Positions 31,816-43,470 of a DNA stretch of 64,000 nt are shown here, piece by piece. A model generated the notes under the pieces. That model was not told where the DNA came from and ran no database searches. It saw only the letters and a program-made list of their open reading frames with translations. Origin of the DNA: Pseudeuparius sepicola. Its lineage: Eukaryota > Arthropoda > Insecta > Coleoptera > Anthribidae. The stretch lies in contig OY987305.1 in the NCBI GenBank assembly GCA_963920635.1, forward strand, positions 19,368,876 through 19,432,875, written 5' to 3'. The position numbers and the translations under genes are program-made. How positions within the stretch are numbered: position 1 is the first letter of the stretch; each line of letters starts with the position of its first letter.

Positions 31816-33461
31816 GCTGATGGTGTTATTACAAGTTGCATCATCTAAACATGTCCTGGCTTAGACGTCAAATGCTCAACCTAGGGAGCTATCAGTGTAA
31901 GTCAGTCATGTTTGTCAGAATTATATACCTTGTACCTGATCTTATATTACTCCAGATTGATTTTCACAATATCATTAGAAGACTGGGACAATGTTTGCTG
32001 CGTTGACGACTGTCAAAAAGAAATCAAATCGTGCCCATAACCTGAAAATTGCCGATAAAAATATCAATAAAAATTGGAACTATTTGAAACTATTTTAATT
32101 TATACAGATTGTTTTGGAGCTGTGGGAACAAACTTTACAAGAAGATTAATTTGACTACAAAATAAGTTTTCTAGAATATTTGTGGTTTGCCATAATTTAC
32201 TTTTTGTTGACGTCTTAAAATTAAAAAGATCTAAATTTGACATACCACAACAGGGAACATAGACATAGAATGTAGAGTGTCATATTATGACATTAGAATG
32301 TAGAATGTCATATTAAGAGATTATTTCCAGTGGCGTAGGTGCGAGAGTCAAGGCTCGCAATTTAAGAACTCTGTAAACAATGTCAAATATAGGTTCAAGA
32401 TTTGTAAAAAAGTAGGTGCACTTCTTGTTAGTTGTGACGATAACCATAAATCTGTTCAGCAACCACTTTTAGAAAAAACATCAAAATGGACATACAGGTG
32501 AGCCAAATTTAGCACTTTTGTTTTTTCTCTTATTTCCTCATTTCTTAAATGTACTATAACTTTTTCTTTATGAACTAGATTTCTCACTTATAGTTTAATT
32601 AATCTAGGAATACACTCTGTACACAAAATGATGTCTCAATTACATTCATTGTCATTTGGGGTGACTTATCGTACTCTTAACTTCTATTTAATATTAATTA
32701 TTTAGTTTTGTCCTCTAGTTGCATGTAAAAAAATGAAATTATGAATCTTGATTTATGTAGCTATGCTATTGAAAACAATTTGATAATTACTACACCTATG
32801 CTCCAAAATATGTGTCTCTTTTACCTTATTCACAGTTAAGCTTCCTTTGGCGAGTTGAAAAATCAAGCAACCTTGCATTTATTTTATTCCTGAACGTCAG
32901 TGTGAGCTGTCAAATTATTTTCATTGTTTATCTAAATATACATTTAGCAGCTATTATACGTAGAAAAATACACTGTAAACTAGTGGAATGTCCATATAGT
33001 CCATGAATATGATATGGACAACATATTCACTCTTGCTATACAAACTACTATTATGTTTTTGAACTATTATAAATAACACCCTGTAGAAACATATTTTCTA
33101 GCCAAACGAAACCTCTGAAAAGTTTGGTCCCACCATTCCGGACCACCCTGTATAGAGATGGGTAAGGAATTATTTTAATAATAAGGCTTCCAAAGGACAA
33201 CAATAATACTCGTATATACCTCTCAGTGGTGGTACACAACTTGCTGAAAACAAAAGTTCTTGCCACCAAGAACAAAGAAATTATTAATGAGCACTAATTG
33301 TACTTGATTAATTTGAACGAACAGGTGACCATTAGAAGTTATTTAATATTTAAGTTATTATTGTTTAGACTATTTTCACATGAATGAATACATAATTTAC
33401 CAATATCTGTTTTATGTGATTTCCTGGTCACAGTAGTTACTTAGATACAGTAAGGTCATTA
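31816..33461. other. Intergenic sequence without a recognised gene
   Basis: One-sided ends CCAGTGGCGTAGG (32329) and CCACCCTGTA (33143) indicate eroded hAT-like and CAGGGTG elements. No coding signal. Confidence 0.5.
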
Positions 33462-33607
33462 CAGTTTGTTCAGCGAATGTTCGGCCCTACGTCACAACTC
33501 CCGTCCTCGTCTTACTCATAACTATACGACGGATATCGGTCGTATATTCACGAGCCAGACAAGGACGGGAGTTGTGACGTAGGGCCGAACATTTGCTGAA
33601 CAAAGTG
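33462..33607. mobile_element. Palindromic MITE, 146 bp, copy 1
   Basis: CAGTTTGTTCAGCGAATGTT and complement with arms of about 60 bp (CGTCACAACTCCCGTCC) around a centre with GGATATCGGTCGTATA; TA on both sides. Other copies: 47325-47468 and a half copy at 45877-45961. Confidence 0.93.
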
Positions 33608-33854
33608 TAAGTCGGTTTCCCATATAGCTTTTTAGGCAATAATCGAGATATTTTCAAAAAGTAGTTTTTCTAATGGATTTTATTACAATATGGAATCCAA
33701 TCGTAGAGTTACATACAGAATTATAAAAGCGCTGCAGGTTCCTTCTAAAAATGTGTAGCAAAAATGTAAAACAATTTTTCAAGAAAAATAAGACTGGTCA
33801 GTGCCTTAAGTATTGACATCAATATGGAAAACTCACTAAATAGGTAGGTATATA

Positions 33855-34237
33855 CAAGGCATTGATTAGTACATAAATTTTAACTGGCAGTTGTTCGAAA
33901 TGTTGTCCTCCATTTCTAATTCAAGCATCAACTCTTCGCTGCATAGATTCTTTTATTTTAGCTGATGTATCGAAGCTATTTTTTATTTCATTGGCAGCGG
34001 GTTCTATTCGAGCTAGTCGAGTGGCAACAGTGACCTCTATTGCAAGTTCCAGTCATTGCTCACGGCTCGCTGCCTGGGGGCCTTCGAACCAGCAGCACTA
34101 AAAAATTTTCTAATATAAGAGCAAATTTGTCATATTTTTGGCAATTTTTTTTTCAAAAATAAACTTCATAGGCGTGCTTTTGGGTTCAAAACCTACTGCC
34201 AGTTAAAATTTTATGTACTAATCAAAGTTACACCCTG
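33855..34237. mobile_element. TA-flanked CAGGGTG element (383 bp) with transposase scrap
   Basis: Right end complement CAGGGTGTAACTTTGATTAG, left CAAGGCATTGATTAGTACAT; TIR continues to AACTGGCAG. On the minus strand (about 33885-34080) IKESMQRRVDA and IRNGGQHFEQLP can be read, like the extreme C-terminus of many mariner/IS630 transposases ('R....C...GG.HF.HL'). Confidence 0.75.
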
Positions 34238-35288
34238 TATGCAATGTGTTCCATCTAAAGTGTGAATACCCCCTTATTTTTTTTTGTTTTTGAGATAAGT
34301 TTTTCTGTGGTGAAGTTGGTGGGAGGAGGATCTCTAGGGGGTGTATGGGGCCGATTACAATCAAGTTTGTCCACCAAAAAGTTGTAAAAATAATATTAGT
34401 ATTTTTTTAATCTGGCATTTTCGAAAATAGATACCTATGTAGATAGCCAGTTAATATCAAAATTGGTTAAATTTTTATAGGATCACTTAACAGTAGTAGT
34501 TTATGGTACAAGGACAAAAAGTTGAGTTTGTTCAGAAAGACTACGAAGTATATTGGCCAAGGCACAGTCGAGGCTGGCAGAGTACGAAAAACTACTTTTC
34601 TTTCGTGTATCATAAAATATTTTTTGTTCGAATGTGCTTCAATATATTTAAAAAAACTAGTTAATTAAAACCAAAAATGGATAGGTACTATTTATTTTTT
34701 CAGTACAGTAAATCTTAGTTACCTATGAACTTCTAGTTGGCCATGGAATAGAGAAAACGATTGAACTGTCAACTTGCTTGTCAATCAGGTCAAATATCAT
34801 AGTTTTAATAAAATAAATAAAACAAAAATGAACAGAAATAAGGATTCTCCTGAAGAATGCATTATGGTGCACACCTCCGGAGATAAGAGGTGGTTAGTTT
34901 AAACTGATACTAAAATATCGGGATTCAGAACTCATAAATAAAGAACGACTTTACATGGTGTATTGTTATTGACCCGTGAGCATCTGCAAAAGTACTTTTA
35001 CCGCTCACGGACCAATCGCAACATACCATGTCTTTTGCGGACACTTACGGACCAATCACAACACACCATATAAATATCCTTTTCAATCGTAGGTTCCATC
35101 CGAAAAATGTCAATATACAAACAAAAGACATTTCCAAAATTTTGCTGAATTCTAACAAGCCGAGAAAAGTGGAAATAAATAACTATTGTGACACTGCACA
35201 AGTGCCCAAGTCATTGTTCAAAATCTTTCTATTAATGGTGTTCAATTCTATTGTTCTACCATACTTTATAATTTGTAGCTGTCTTATA
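34238..35288. other. Intergenic sequence without a recognised gene
   Basis: Includes a short imperfect direct repeat at 34985-35070 (GGACCAATCGCAACATACCAT-type unit, two copies). Nothing coding. Confidence 0.5.
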
Positions 35289-36371
35289 TAGGGTGATTCA
35301 GTCATGATGTAAAAAATTTTAACCACAGGTGGAGAAAAAATAACTTAATATGAATCCGAAATAAAAAAAATTCTTAAGTCAACAAAAAATATATTTTCCA
35401 AAGTGCATTAAAACTCTTTCTTAACGGCGCTTTACTAGTCAGCTTGTAAGATCGCGCGTCAAGGCTGGTGCGCAATTGCCAATTGCACAACATATCGTAA
35501 ATTTACCTCTTTTTTACTTGCTCACGGAAATTTCAAAAATGGAGAAATATTTTGAAAATTGTAGTAATTGTAGTTTTTAAATTTTCAAGGAAACATTTTT
35601 CTGTTGTGGCGATAAAATCATTGTCTAAGTTAAATTATTACCTTTTTGACGCTTTTTGATTTTCCAATGTAAATCCTTTTCTTCTATTGTAGAAAATATT
35701 ATCCAATAATATCCAAAAATGTGTTGAGCATAATAAACACTGCGCATAAAATGACACCAGTAACGTTGACTACACTGATTAAAAACACAAGTTTATTCTG
35801 TTGGTGAGCGTCAGAACTTAGCATCCCCTAGCCTGCATAAGAAATCTGTTATGATACAGTAATAAGTAGTAACTAGAGTATAATAAAACTGCCAATTCAC
35901 GATGGGGTATTTCCATAAGATTGTAGCGCAATTTTCTCATGCAGTAGGCAGATACTACCTGCGCTGTCGCCTGTCATACACGGTATGTGGGACTGTGGGA
36001 GCACGATGAGTATGATATCCAAGACTCTGACGGTAGCAGCCGATGACAACGCAGATCCACCACGAGTCGGACATTAGACATATGTGCGGTTCACCCTACC
36101 TTCCACTGGGCACTGTGTGGCCCTGGCCTGGCCGTGGCCGCTTGACCGGCACTCAGCCGGTCCACGATCAGCAGATGGGGGGAAGGCTGTAAATGCGCGG
36201 TACGTGCAAATTGGCAACAAGGCTCTCTAAGCGCCGAGTTACTGAGGACTAGGGTTGATTTGCCCCATATTTTAGACTTCGGCATTTTTTTTTTATTTTT
36301 GAATTTTCCATTTTAGTAGGCGTCCCCCAGTGTGTGGTTAAAATTTTTTACATTAAGACTGAATCACCCTG
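35289..36371. mobile_element. TA-flanked GGGTGATTCAG element (1,083 bp)
   Basis: Left TAGGGTGATTCAGTCATGAT (C to T at base 1), right complement CAGGGTGATTCAGTCTTAAT; both continue GTAAAAAATTTTAACCACA. A fragment of the same family is at 6490. The right third is locally GC-rich (36030-36250). No transposase recognised. Confidence 0.85.
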
Positions 36372-36375
36372 TATA

Positions 36376-37084
36376 CAGGGTATCCCTGAATTAGCCTGCC
36401 ATAATTTACCAGTGCCTTCTGCGATCCAAAAAAATTACAAAATTCTCGAAATATGGCCTCAAAAATGCTCCCTAACGGGGTTATAGCACCAAAAATGGAC
36501 AGTTTAGCAAACGGTTTTTCTAATATTTGTTCGCGCAGCCGCCATGTGGGAATAGATTCTGTCAAATTGATGCAGTGTCGGGGCGATTGGGCAGTCCTTT
36601 TTTTGGCTGTATGAGAGATATTACAGTGCCGTGAAGTGTGCCTTTTGTAAATTGTGCTTTTTGCTAGTATCTTTAAATAAAGAATCCCAGGAAGGAGTAA
36701 AAGCTGCTTGTGCTTACCACACACTATATACTTTACTAAACTATTCTGCATTTCTGAATTGATTTTCCCGACTACACCTCTGACTTCTATTCCACCAATA
36801 TGGCTCAAGGTCATTGAATTTGCGGATGATTTCTCAAGAGTAAGTTATACTGCTGGTTGTTTTATATGCTCTGCTAAATTCAACAAGAGCACCTTTTTTG
36901 TAGAATACCCTGAGATTTCATAATTTCGCAAGAAATCTGATGAAAAAGCACACGCACAAAATTTTGGGTATTTTTATCCCCTTGGGACGCCTTTGATGAA
37001 GAATGTCAAACTATCTCTACCTCGGTAAATGTCAATTCTCACAGGTATATCATGTGCCAAATTTCAGAATTTTCCTTTGCTCAT
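36376..37084. mobile_element. Chimeric fold-back copy related to 15000-16434
   Basis: Abuts the previous element with only TATA between. The left arm CAGGGTATCCCTGAATTAGC to about 36527 and right-half text (TTCAACAAGAGCACCTTTT, CTCTACCTCGGTAAATGTC) from 36875 match the element at 15000. The middle is replaced by a MITE copy and the right terminus is missing. Confidence 0.85.
36528..36873. mobile_element. Left-truncated copy of the 14011-14391 MITE
   Basis: Starts at GTTCGCGCAGCCGCCATGTG, some 50 bp inside the other copy, and runs to the same right end GTTGTTTTATATGCTCTG with only a few differences and a short insertion (TTTTGTAAATTG). Confidence 0.9.
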
Positions 37085-38934
37085 TTTGACATTTAAAAAT
37101 AATTATTGGAATATAATTATGCATTTAAAAATTAATCTAAGTATATTATTATGATGATGTGACATCATTGTCCTATGAAATAATTATTTTTGCTTCCATG
37201 CTAACTTGATTAATTTTTTAACAACAAATTGACACTTTCAATGCCATGAATGTTATTTATTTAATTGGCCCACTTAAATTCTGTAAAAATTTGAAAAAAA
37301 AATGTGTGTTCTAAATTATTCCTGTCTTAAAAACTTGACAAATAATGTAAATTGGTACCTTCCATTTGCAAAAATGCTGAATAAGACCCCGATACCAGTT
37401 TGTCGAAACAAAACAACTATAACATTATTTTTCAATTTTTTGGGGTTTGATTGTAAGGGAATCTAGTAGTCCATCCATGTTGAATTTTTGTTTTTTGCAA
37501 TTGACCTCTAAAGTTTTCCCCAAAAATGCATGGTTTTTCTACAAATTTAAATTAAAAAGTGGGGCGAGATTTTTTTTCAATTTATAGAAAAACATGAACT
37601 TTTAGAGAAAGTTTTGTACACAGAAAGTTTTATACACCTGCCGGAAAGTTTTTCAAAATTTAATATTGTAGAGGTAAATTGCAAATAACAAAATGCAACA
37701 TGGAGAGTAGCCTCCATTCTTAACAGATATGATACTCTCCCAGAGATCATCTTCTCATCCCCTTTCAACTCAAAAATGACACTTATTTATATATAAGGTC
37801 TTGTTTACACTTAGGATAGAATGCTTCTTTACATATAATATGTTGTCTGGGGTGTAATGTGTTATAATGTAGTCTAACGAGAAATGTAATTATTTTTGAG
37901 GTTGGGAGTCTAAGCCTGTTGCCACAGAGTTTAATCTTTTATATTTAATCAGTGTCAACTGCCATTTCAACATTTTCCTGAACATGCCCTGTCAGACATA
38001 TTTAAACTGCAGACCCCACATTTTGCTTGTTCATATTTTAAGGCTGCAATAATAAAACCAATCTCCATATTGTCTTATTTCAGAGAGACCCATAGTAGTC
38101 TGTCAATGTAACTCTATTTGAAAGCTGGTAAATATTAAAATACCAATTGTATTTGTTGTGATTTTGCCAAGTTCAATGCAAATAAGATTTAATTGCAAAC
38201 TTAAGTAATTAAACTGCCAGTTGTATAATGGATTGCCATTTTTTTCATTGTCTACCACCTGCAAAATTACATAAAAAACTTAATTCATAAAAGAAATTGT
38301 ATGACGAAAATGAACTTTATTAGGTTTCTAATAATATATAAAAATCAAAATGTGACTTTTATTTTGATCGCTACATATTTTTAACATGAAGTGCTTGGTT
38401 TATTTAATTAACATTAAAGGTAATTACTTATTGCAACAAATGTTAATATGGGGGTTTAATTAATTTTTGACATTAACTAAAATTATGTTGACACTCCGAA
38501 GTGACTTTGTTGTCCAAACTAGCTTTCTAACCGCCCCACAAACTATGTTTAGGTGCTAAATGACGCATCCGTAATGCAAAACCCATTCTGGAGAAGATCC
38601 CTTTAACATTTTTAATTATTACTGTTAGTTAAAATTAGGATTGTACTTATAACAATAATTTAAGTACCGATCTCAATACAAATACTGTGCCACCAATTCC
38701 CAATAGGATTCATTAAAGTGAAAAAAAAAACATATACAAAATATAATTATACTTAAGTTAGAGTAATTTGTATTTATTGAAAAAAAAACATTCTCAAATT
38801 TTCAATATTTTTTTCGTATATCTAATTATTAGGAACTTTTTGTGAAGATCCTCCACTATTTTATTACCTGCCTTCAAAATATATGTAACTAGTAAAGCAA
38901 TATTAAGTAATTGAGTAAAAAATATATCAGGGGT
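37085..38934. other. Intergenic sequence without a recognised gene
   Basis: A Penelope-reminiscent string CTGAATAAGACCCC ... GTCGAAAC occurs at 37378-37408 but lacks the hammerhead core. No gene. Confidence 0.5.
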
Positions 38935-39015
38935 CAGAGCTGGGCATCATTACCTACTCTAAAAAGTAACTAAAAATAGTTACTCCTTAAATGTCTATTT
39001 TCTGCCCAGCTCTTG
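38935..39015. mobile_element. 81-bp hAT-like mini-element
   Basis: Ends CAGAGCTGGGCA and complement CAAGAGCTGGGCA; the interior has AGTAACT / AGTTACT in inverted orientation. No clear 8-bp TSD. Confidence 0.5.
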
Positions 39016-39824
39016 GCATCCAAATATCCGACATGTTGAAAATTATTCCCCCTTGAGTTTTGCTGGTTTCCTACTTTCATTGTTATCTTATAATACAGTT
39101 TTAATACACCTAAATAAAAAATTATTCCTATTATTTATTAATTATTGATGTTACCTCCAAAAAATATGTCATGACCACAGATTACCAGCCAGATGCGAAA
39201 GTAAGCCGCAAACAGCAATACAAGGTTGATTTAGCAGACGTATGTTGCCCGCACCAACGCGTTTATAAATTCGGCCTGTTTTATGAAAAAGATTGGGCGC
39301 ACCAATAGATTTTACAAATTGGTATGATTTAATGTACCTATTTAATTATTGATTAATACAAAACAGTCGAAGCTTAAAATATTATAGTATTATTTTTTAA
39401 GTGGTTTACAACAACAAAAGAGAATATTGGCTACACAATTATTGCTAAACTACATACTTTTTCACTGAATTATTATGAATGTCTGAAACAATTAAAACAA
39501 TACATCAGGAATTCAAAACGAAAACGAAGTATTCAATAAAAGTTATAGGTAGGTATCAGCTGATCTTACAAGTGGCTTATAATATTTATTTTTCGATTAG
39601 TTTTTTTCAGTTTTTGTTGAACTCGTTAGATTACGATTTGCATATTTTAAGGTATAAAATATCCTTTATGTAACAAATAAATTAATTACATATATCATAC
39701 TTTAGGGAAGTGCGTGCACCAATAAAAGAACAATACCTATATGTAGTAATATTTATATAGGTGGGTATACCTAACATAAAAACTGTTAAATCTAAACAAT
39801 ATTATTTGAAACTACATTATTTGA

Positions 39825-40150
39825 ATCATTCTTAACGATTTAAATCATTATAAACGATTTGAATCATTATAAACGATTTAAATAATTCTAAATTATTTAA
39901 ACGATTTGAATCATTCTAAACGATTTAAATCGATCACAGCCATTTTTAAAGATTTAAGTTTTCTGAATTGATTTAAGATAGTTTTGAAATATTTAACTCG
40001 TTGGAAAATGATTAAATCTTTGGAAAAGATTTAAATCTTGCAGTAAATCAAAAATACACCTATAAGATCAAATCACCGAAGAAAAGTATTTAAATCATAA
40101 ATCAAAAATCACCATTTAAGAAAAAGATTTAAGATAATATGATTTAAATG
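39825..40150. repeat. Quasi-tandem GATTTAAATC-type array
   Basis: Units such as AAACGATTTAAATCATT and AAACGATTTGAATCATT recur at spacings of about 14-20 bp from 39825 to 39935, then decay to looser GATTTAA words up to about 40150. Period and word vary, so this is a degenerate array. Confidence 0.75.
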
Positions 40151-40659
40151 GAAAAATTGATTTAAATCAAAAAATGCATTAAATACTTGGGATTTCTTGC
40201 AGCTCTGGTTGTTAGGTTAGGAACGGACAAAGACACTAAAATCTAGGGGCGATTTCAATTTGACTGCACTTTTGCACTAATATGATATGACAGTGACAAA
40301 AGTGCACTCACACTCAGTGAAAAAGTGCAGGCAAATTACAATCGCCATAAATGTAAGTCCTCACTTCAATACATAACATATTATTTTATTTCATTGAATT
40401 GTGAATCTGGGGTGCTAGCTGTTATTTATTGTAGTACCCTGAAGATGATAAACTAAATTGTCGAAACTCCTGCGATTTGAAAACTATCTACCTAGCTTTA
40501 CTTCACGACACGACTGAAAACTGACTTTCAATGCATCTAAATCTGAATTTTCATAAGACAATGAATCGAACATAATAGGTTACCTACCTAGGTACTTTTA
40601 AAACTTATGTATTTTTGACGAAATAAGAACAAGTTCTAACAGAAAAAATCTGGTATTTG

Positions 40660-41770
40660 TTTGAAAAAAGTATTTAAATATTTCATATCCAGTATTTAAA
40701 TTCCAAATACTTTTTGTTAGTATTTGTAATTCCAAATACATATACAGTGTCTGCCAGAAAGTTGGATACAAAGGGGAATTTTCTTTATTTGAAGTTTCTC
40801 AAAAAAAAATTATTCTTGATAAAAGTTGGTGCTTGTGCTTAAACTCAAAATCCACCCGCAAAAATTTTGAAATTTCGTCGTATACAGGGTAGGTTGAAAA
40901 ATATGAAAATTCCTCAAGAGTAAAGTACCCTTATTTTTGGAACTACATCAGAGTGGCACTAAGAAAAGTTGTTTGTAATCTCAAGACAATGTCAAATATG
41001 AATTCACAGCCACCTACTCAAAATAAAAAAAATTCACACTTGCGCATTTTTTACTCATCACGCTGTATAATACACAATGTTAGATATGTATTTTGAGGCA
41101 CATCTTCGAGCATGACAGTACGATAGTTCTGCAAAGTTTGTCGTTTTTTTGTATCCAGGTAAAATACTCGTACAATTTCAAACATAACATAGCATCTAAT
41201 CTGTGGAACATAAAAATATTTTAATAGAGCAACAATTTAGGAGTTATTTAATAAATGAGAATTCAACAATACAAATTATACAGCGGGATGAATAAAAAAT
41301 GCAAAAAGTGTGATTTTTTTTTTATTTTGAGTAGGTGGCTGTGAATTCATATTTGACATTGTCTTGAGATTCCAAACAACTTTTCTTAGTGCCACTCTGA
41401 TGTAGTTCTAAAATAGGGGTACTTTACTCTTGAGGAATTTTCATATTTTTCAACCTACCCTGTATACGAATCGAAATTTCAAAATTTTTGCTGGTGGATT
41501 TTGAGTTTAAGCACAAGCGCCAACTTTTATCAAGAATAATTTTTTTTCCCCTTTGTATCCAACTTTCTGGCAGACACTGTATATTAATTTTCTGTAAGTA
41601 TTTAAATACCGAGTATTTAAATACCAAAAAGTAATCTTGATGGAAACTTCCTCAGGCAGAATATGATGATACTAGTTTCTCTTCTGGATGATCTGTATGA
41701 ACACCAATACTGTATGGCCTAGTGCCTAGTATCAATACCAAAAAGTATTTAAATGTCAAATAGTTATTTA
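40660..41770. repeat. AGTATTTAAATAC words, interrupted by a mariner MITE
   Basis: AGTATTTAAAT occurs repeatedly at 40668-40735 and again at 41597-41760, in both orientations. The mariner-type MITE at 40745-41579 sits between them at a TA, so it inserted into an older word-rich element. Confidence 0.65.
40745..41579. mobile_element. Mariner-type fold-back MITE (835 bp), copy 2
   Basis: Ends CAGTGTCTGCCAGAAAGTTG and complement, TA at 40743-40744 and 41580-41581. The arms pair for about 390 bp each (GGTGGCTGTGAATTCATATT and complement). Same family as 18797-19295. Confidence 0.93.
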
Positions 41771-42399
41771 CATTACAAAATAACCATTGCTCCAATACTA
41801 AAAATTAAAATCAGTAATAAATATAAGAACAATGCCGTGATAATAAAAAAATAAAAAAAATTTAGTTTTGGATGCTTTTAACCCAGTGCTACGACGTCCA
41901 CTGCTGCCGGAACTTGCTAGCAACCACATTATTTGACACTGAAAAATATAATATCCTTATTCTTAATTTTTCTTTCGCATAATTGGTAATTACAAGCGCA
42001 CTATTGAGTCCCTTATACACGCGCTGCCGCTATTACTTGGATTGACATGATACATATTTTTATTGTATCATGTTAGATTGAGTATATTATACCACAGAAT
42101 ATATAGCCTACGGCTTGTAGTGCTATTTATTCTGTGATTATATCCGTACGATAGACGATAGTCTACCGCTCCGCTCTCCGCTTCATAACCCAGCATGCAC
42201 CAGACTAAGAGAGCTGCTTTATACCGAACAGGCACCGGACTGTCGGTGTGGGCTTCGTCTCAGGAAAAGGCGCTTTAAATCAGCGGGGCCGCTTGCTTTC
42301 GCATCTGTCCTGTAATCTATGTGTCATGACTACTTAACCCTAGCTGCAAAAGGCAACGAAGCTGAAATAGTAGCAATTGTCACCCCTCCCAACTGTACG
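41771..42399. other. Intergenic sequence; 10-bp hairpin at about 42048-42076
   Basis: ACATGATACA / TGTATCATGT surrounds a short A/T loop. From about 42310 a text GTAGCAATTGTCACCCCTCCC-like (42370-42392) matches the 3' part of the SINE-like family. No gene. Confidence 0.55.
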
Positions 42400-43470
42400 C
42401 ATAGGCGCCGACTTCTCAAAATTTGGCTGGGTGCCCAAGGTATATAACTATAATTTTTTATTTATAAATATAAAATAAAAGCAGTGTTTAGGTTTTACTC
42501 GTTCGGCTATGATAAAAGTACTTAACAAAAAACGAACAGTTATCACCCTGATGATTTAAAAAACAAAACATAAATATAATGAAATAAAATAAATATATTT
42601 TTATAAGAAAGGCCTCGTTTTATAATTCAGCGGACTCTCATCCCGATGAATCAGCTGGATATCTGTCTCTTACTTCCTCCAAAGGGAAACAAATGAGAGG
42701 GAGATATCAGCTGATTAATCTTGATGAGAGTCCTCTGAATTTTAAGACGCGGTCTTTAAAGAAAAACAAAAAACCAAAAAACACAAAACAAAAAACGACT
42801 AAAGTCTATCCAAGTTACAGAGGCAGTGGATCAAAACATTGGTCACCACGTGACCTATTCTCTTATTGGTCTGGCCGTCATAAAATGTCAAGTGTTTACG
42901 CGGCGAGCAGAATGCAGGACCGGCTCTTCCCTCAGTCGAGTTTCATGCATATTTTAGATCGGATCGCGAGCAGTATGTTCCGTAAATTTATTTTGCTGCT
43001 TAATTCAAGGAAATTTATAAAGATCCACGAAAGGTAGAAACACAAATTTTAGAACTTCTAAAAGAATTAGTTCAGAATTACAAGCCACTTGGAATCTCAT
43101 ATTAGTCCGACCCTGGTAATCGATGGCAAGGCAGTCATGTGGCTTTGTTTATATCTACTGCCACTGTAACTTGGATAGACTTTATAGTTACCTTACTTTG
43201 CGTAAATAACGCAAAAGTGCTTAGTCTTATGGATTATTTTTTTTATAAACTCCTCCCATAACTCATCCAGGCTTATGATGTCTGCTAATTCTTTATAAAT
43301 ATTTAAAAGCATCATATCATTCAGCCTTTTCTGACTCATTGTTGATCTTAAATATGATTGTCACCTTGTCACCTTTACTTGAGCTTCCAACAACTGGCCA
43401 AACTTTTGGCCGGGTGCTCCGCACCCAGCCAAATTTTTGGCCGGGTGCTCGAGCCCCGGAGCACCCGCGG
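42400..43470. mobile_element. Element with AAAATTTGGCTGGGTGC ends and GC-rich hairpins
   Basis: Left AAAATTTGGCTGGGTGC (42418-42434) is complemented at 43424-43440. GGCCGGGTGCTC text then repeats up to 43460 with foldable CCGGAGCACCC. No coding capacity recognised; boundaries approximate. Confidence 0.5.
42606..42753. mobile_element. Palindromic MITE (148 bp)
   Basis: AAAGGCCTCGTTTTATAATT and GATGAATCAGCTG on the left are complemented at 42690-42753 with a few mismatches; the arms are about 65 bp with a short centre. The plus-strand frame over it is not a gene. Confidence 0.8.

Noticed and set aside
36353..36814. 153-residue minus-strand frame
   Set aside because: It runs through the ends of three abutting transposons, so it is a chance frame across repeats.
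37378..37408. CTGAATAAGACC ... GTCGAAAC resembling a Penelope-like terminal motif
   Set aside because: The core CUGANGA is not intact and there is no pairing stem.
40439..40466. CTGAAGA ... GAAA with a 5-bp stem between them (hammerhead boxes)
   Set aside because: The two boxes and stem II fit, but after GAAA there is no short stem III and no convincing UH plus stem I, so chance is likely.
42693..43037. 114-residue plus-strand frame
   Set aside because: It starts inside a palindromic MITE and shows no conserved domain; a chance frame.
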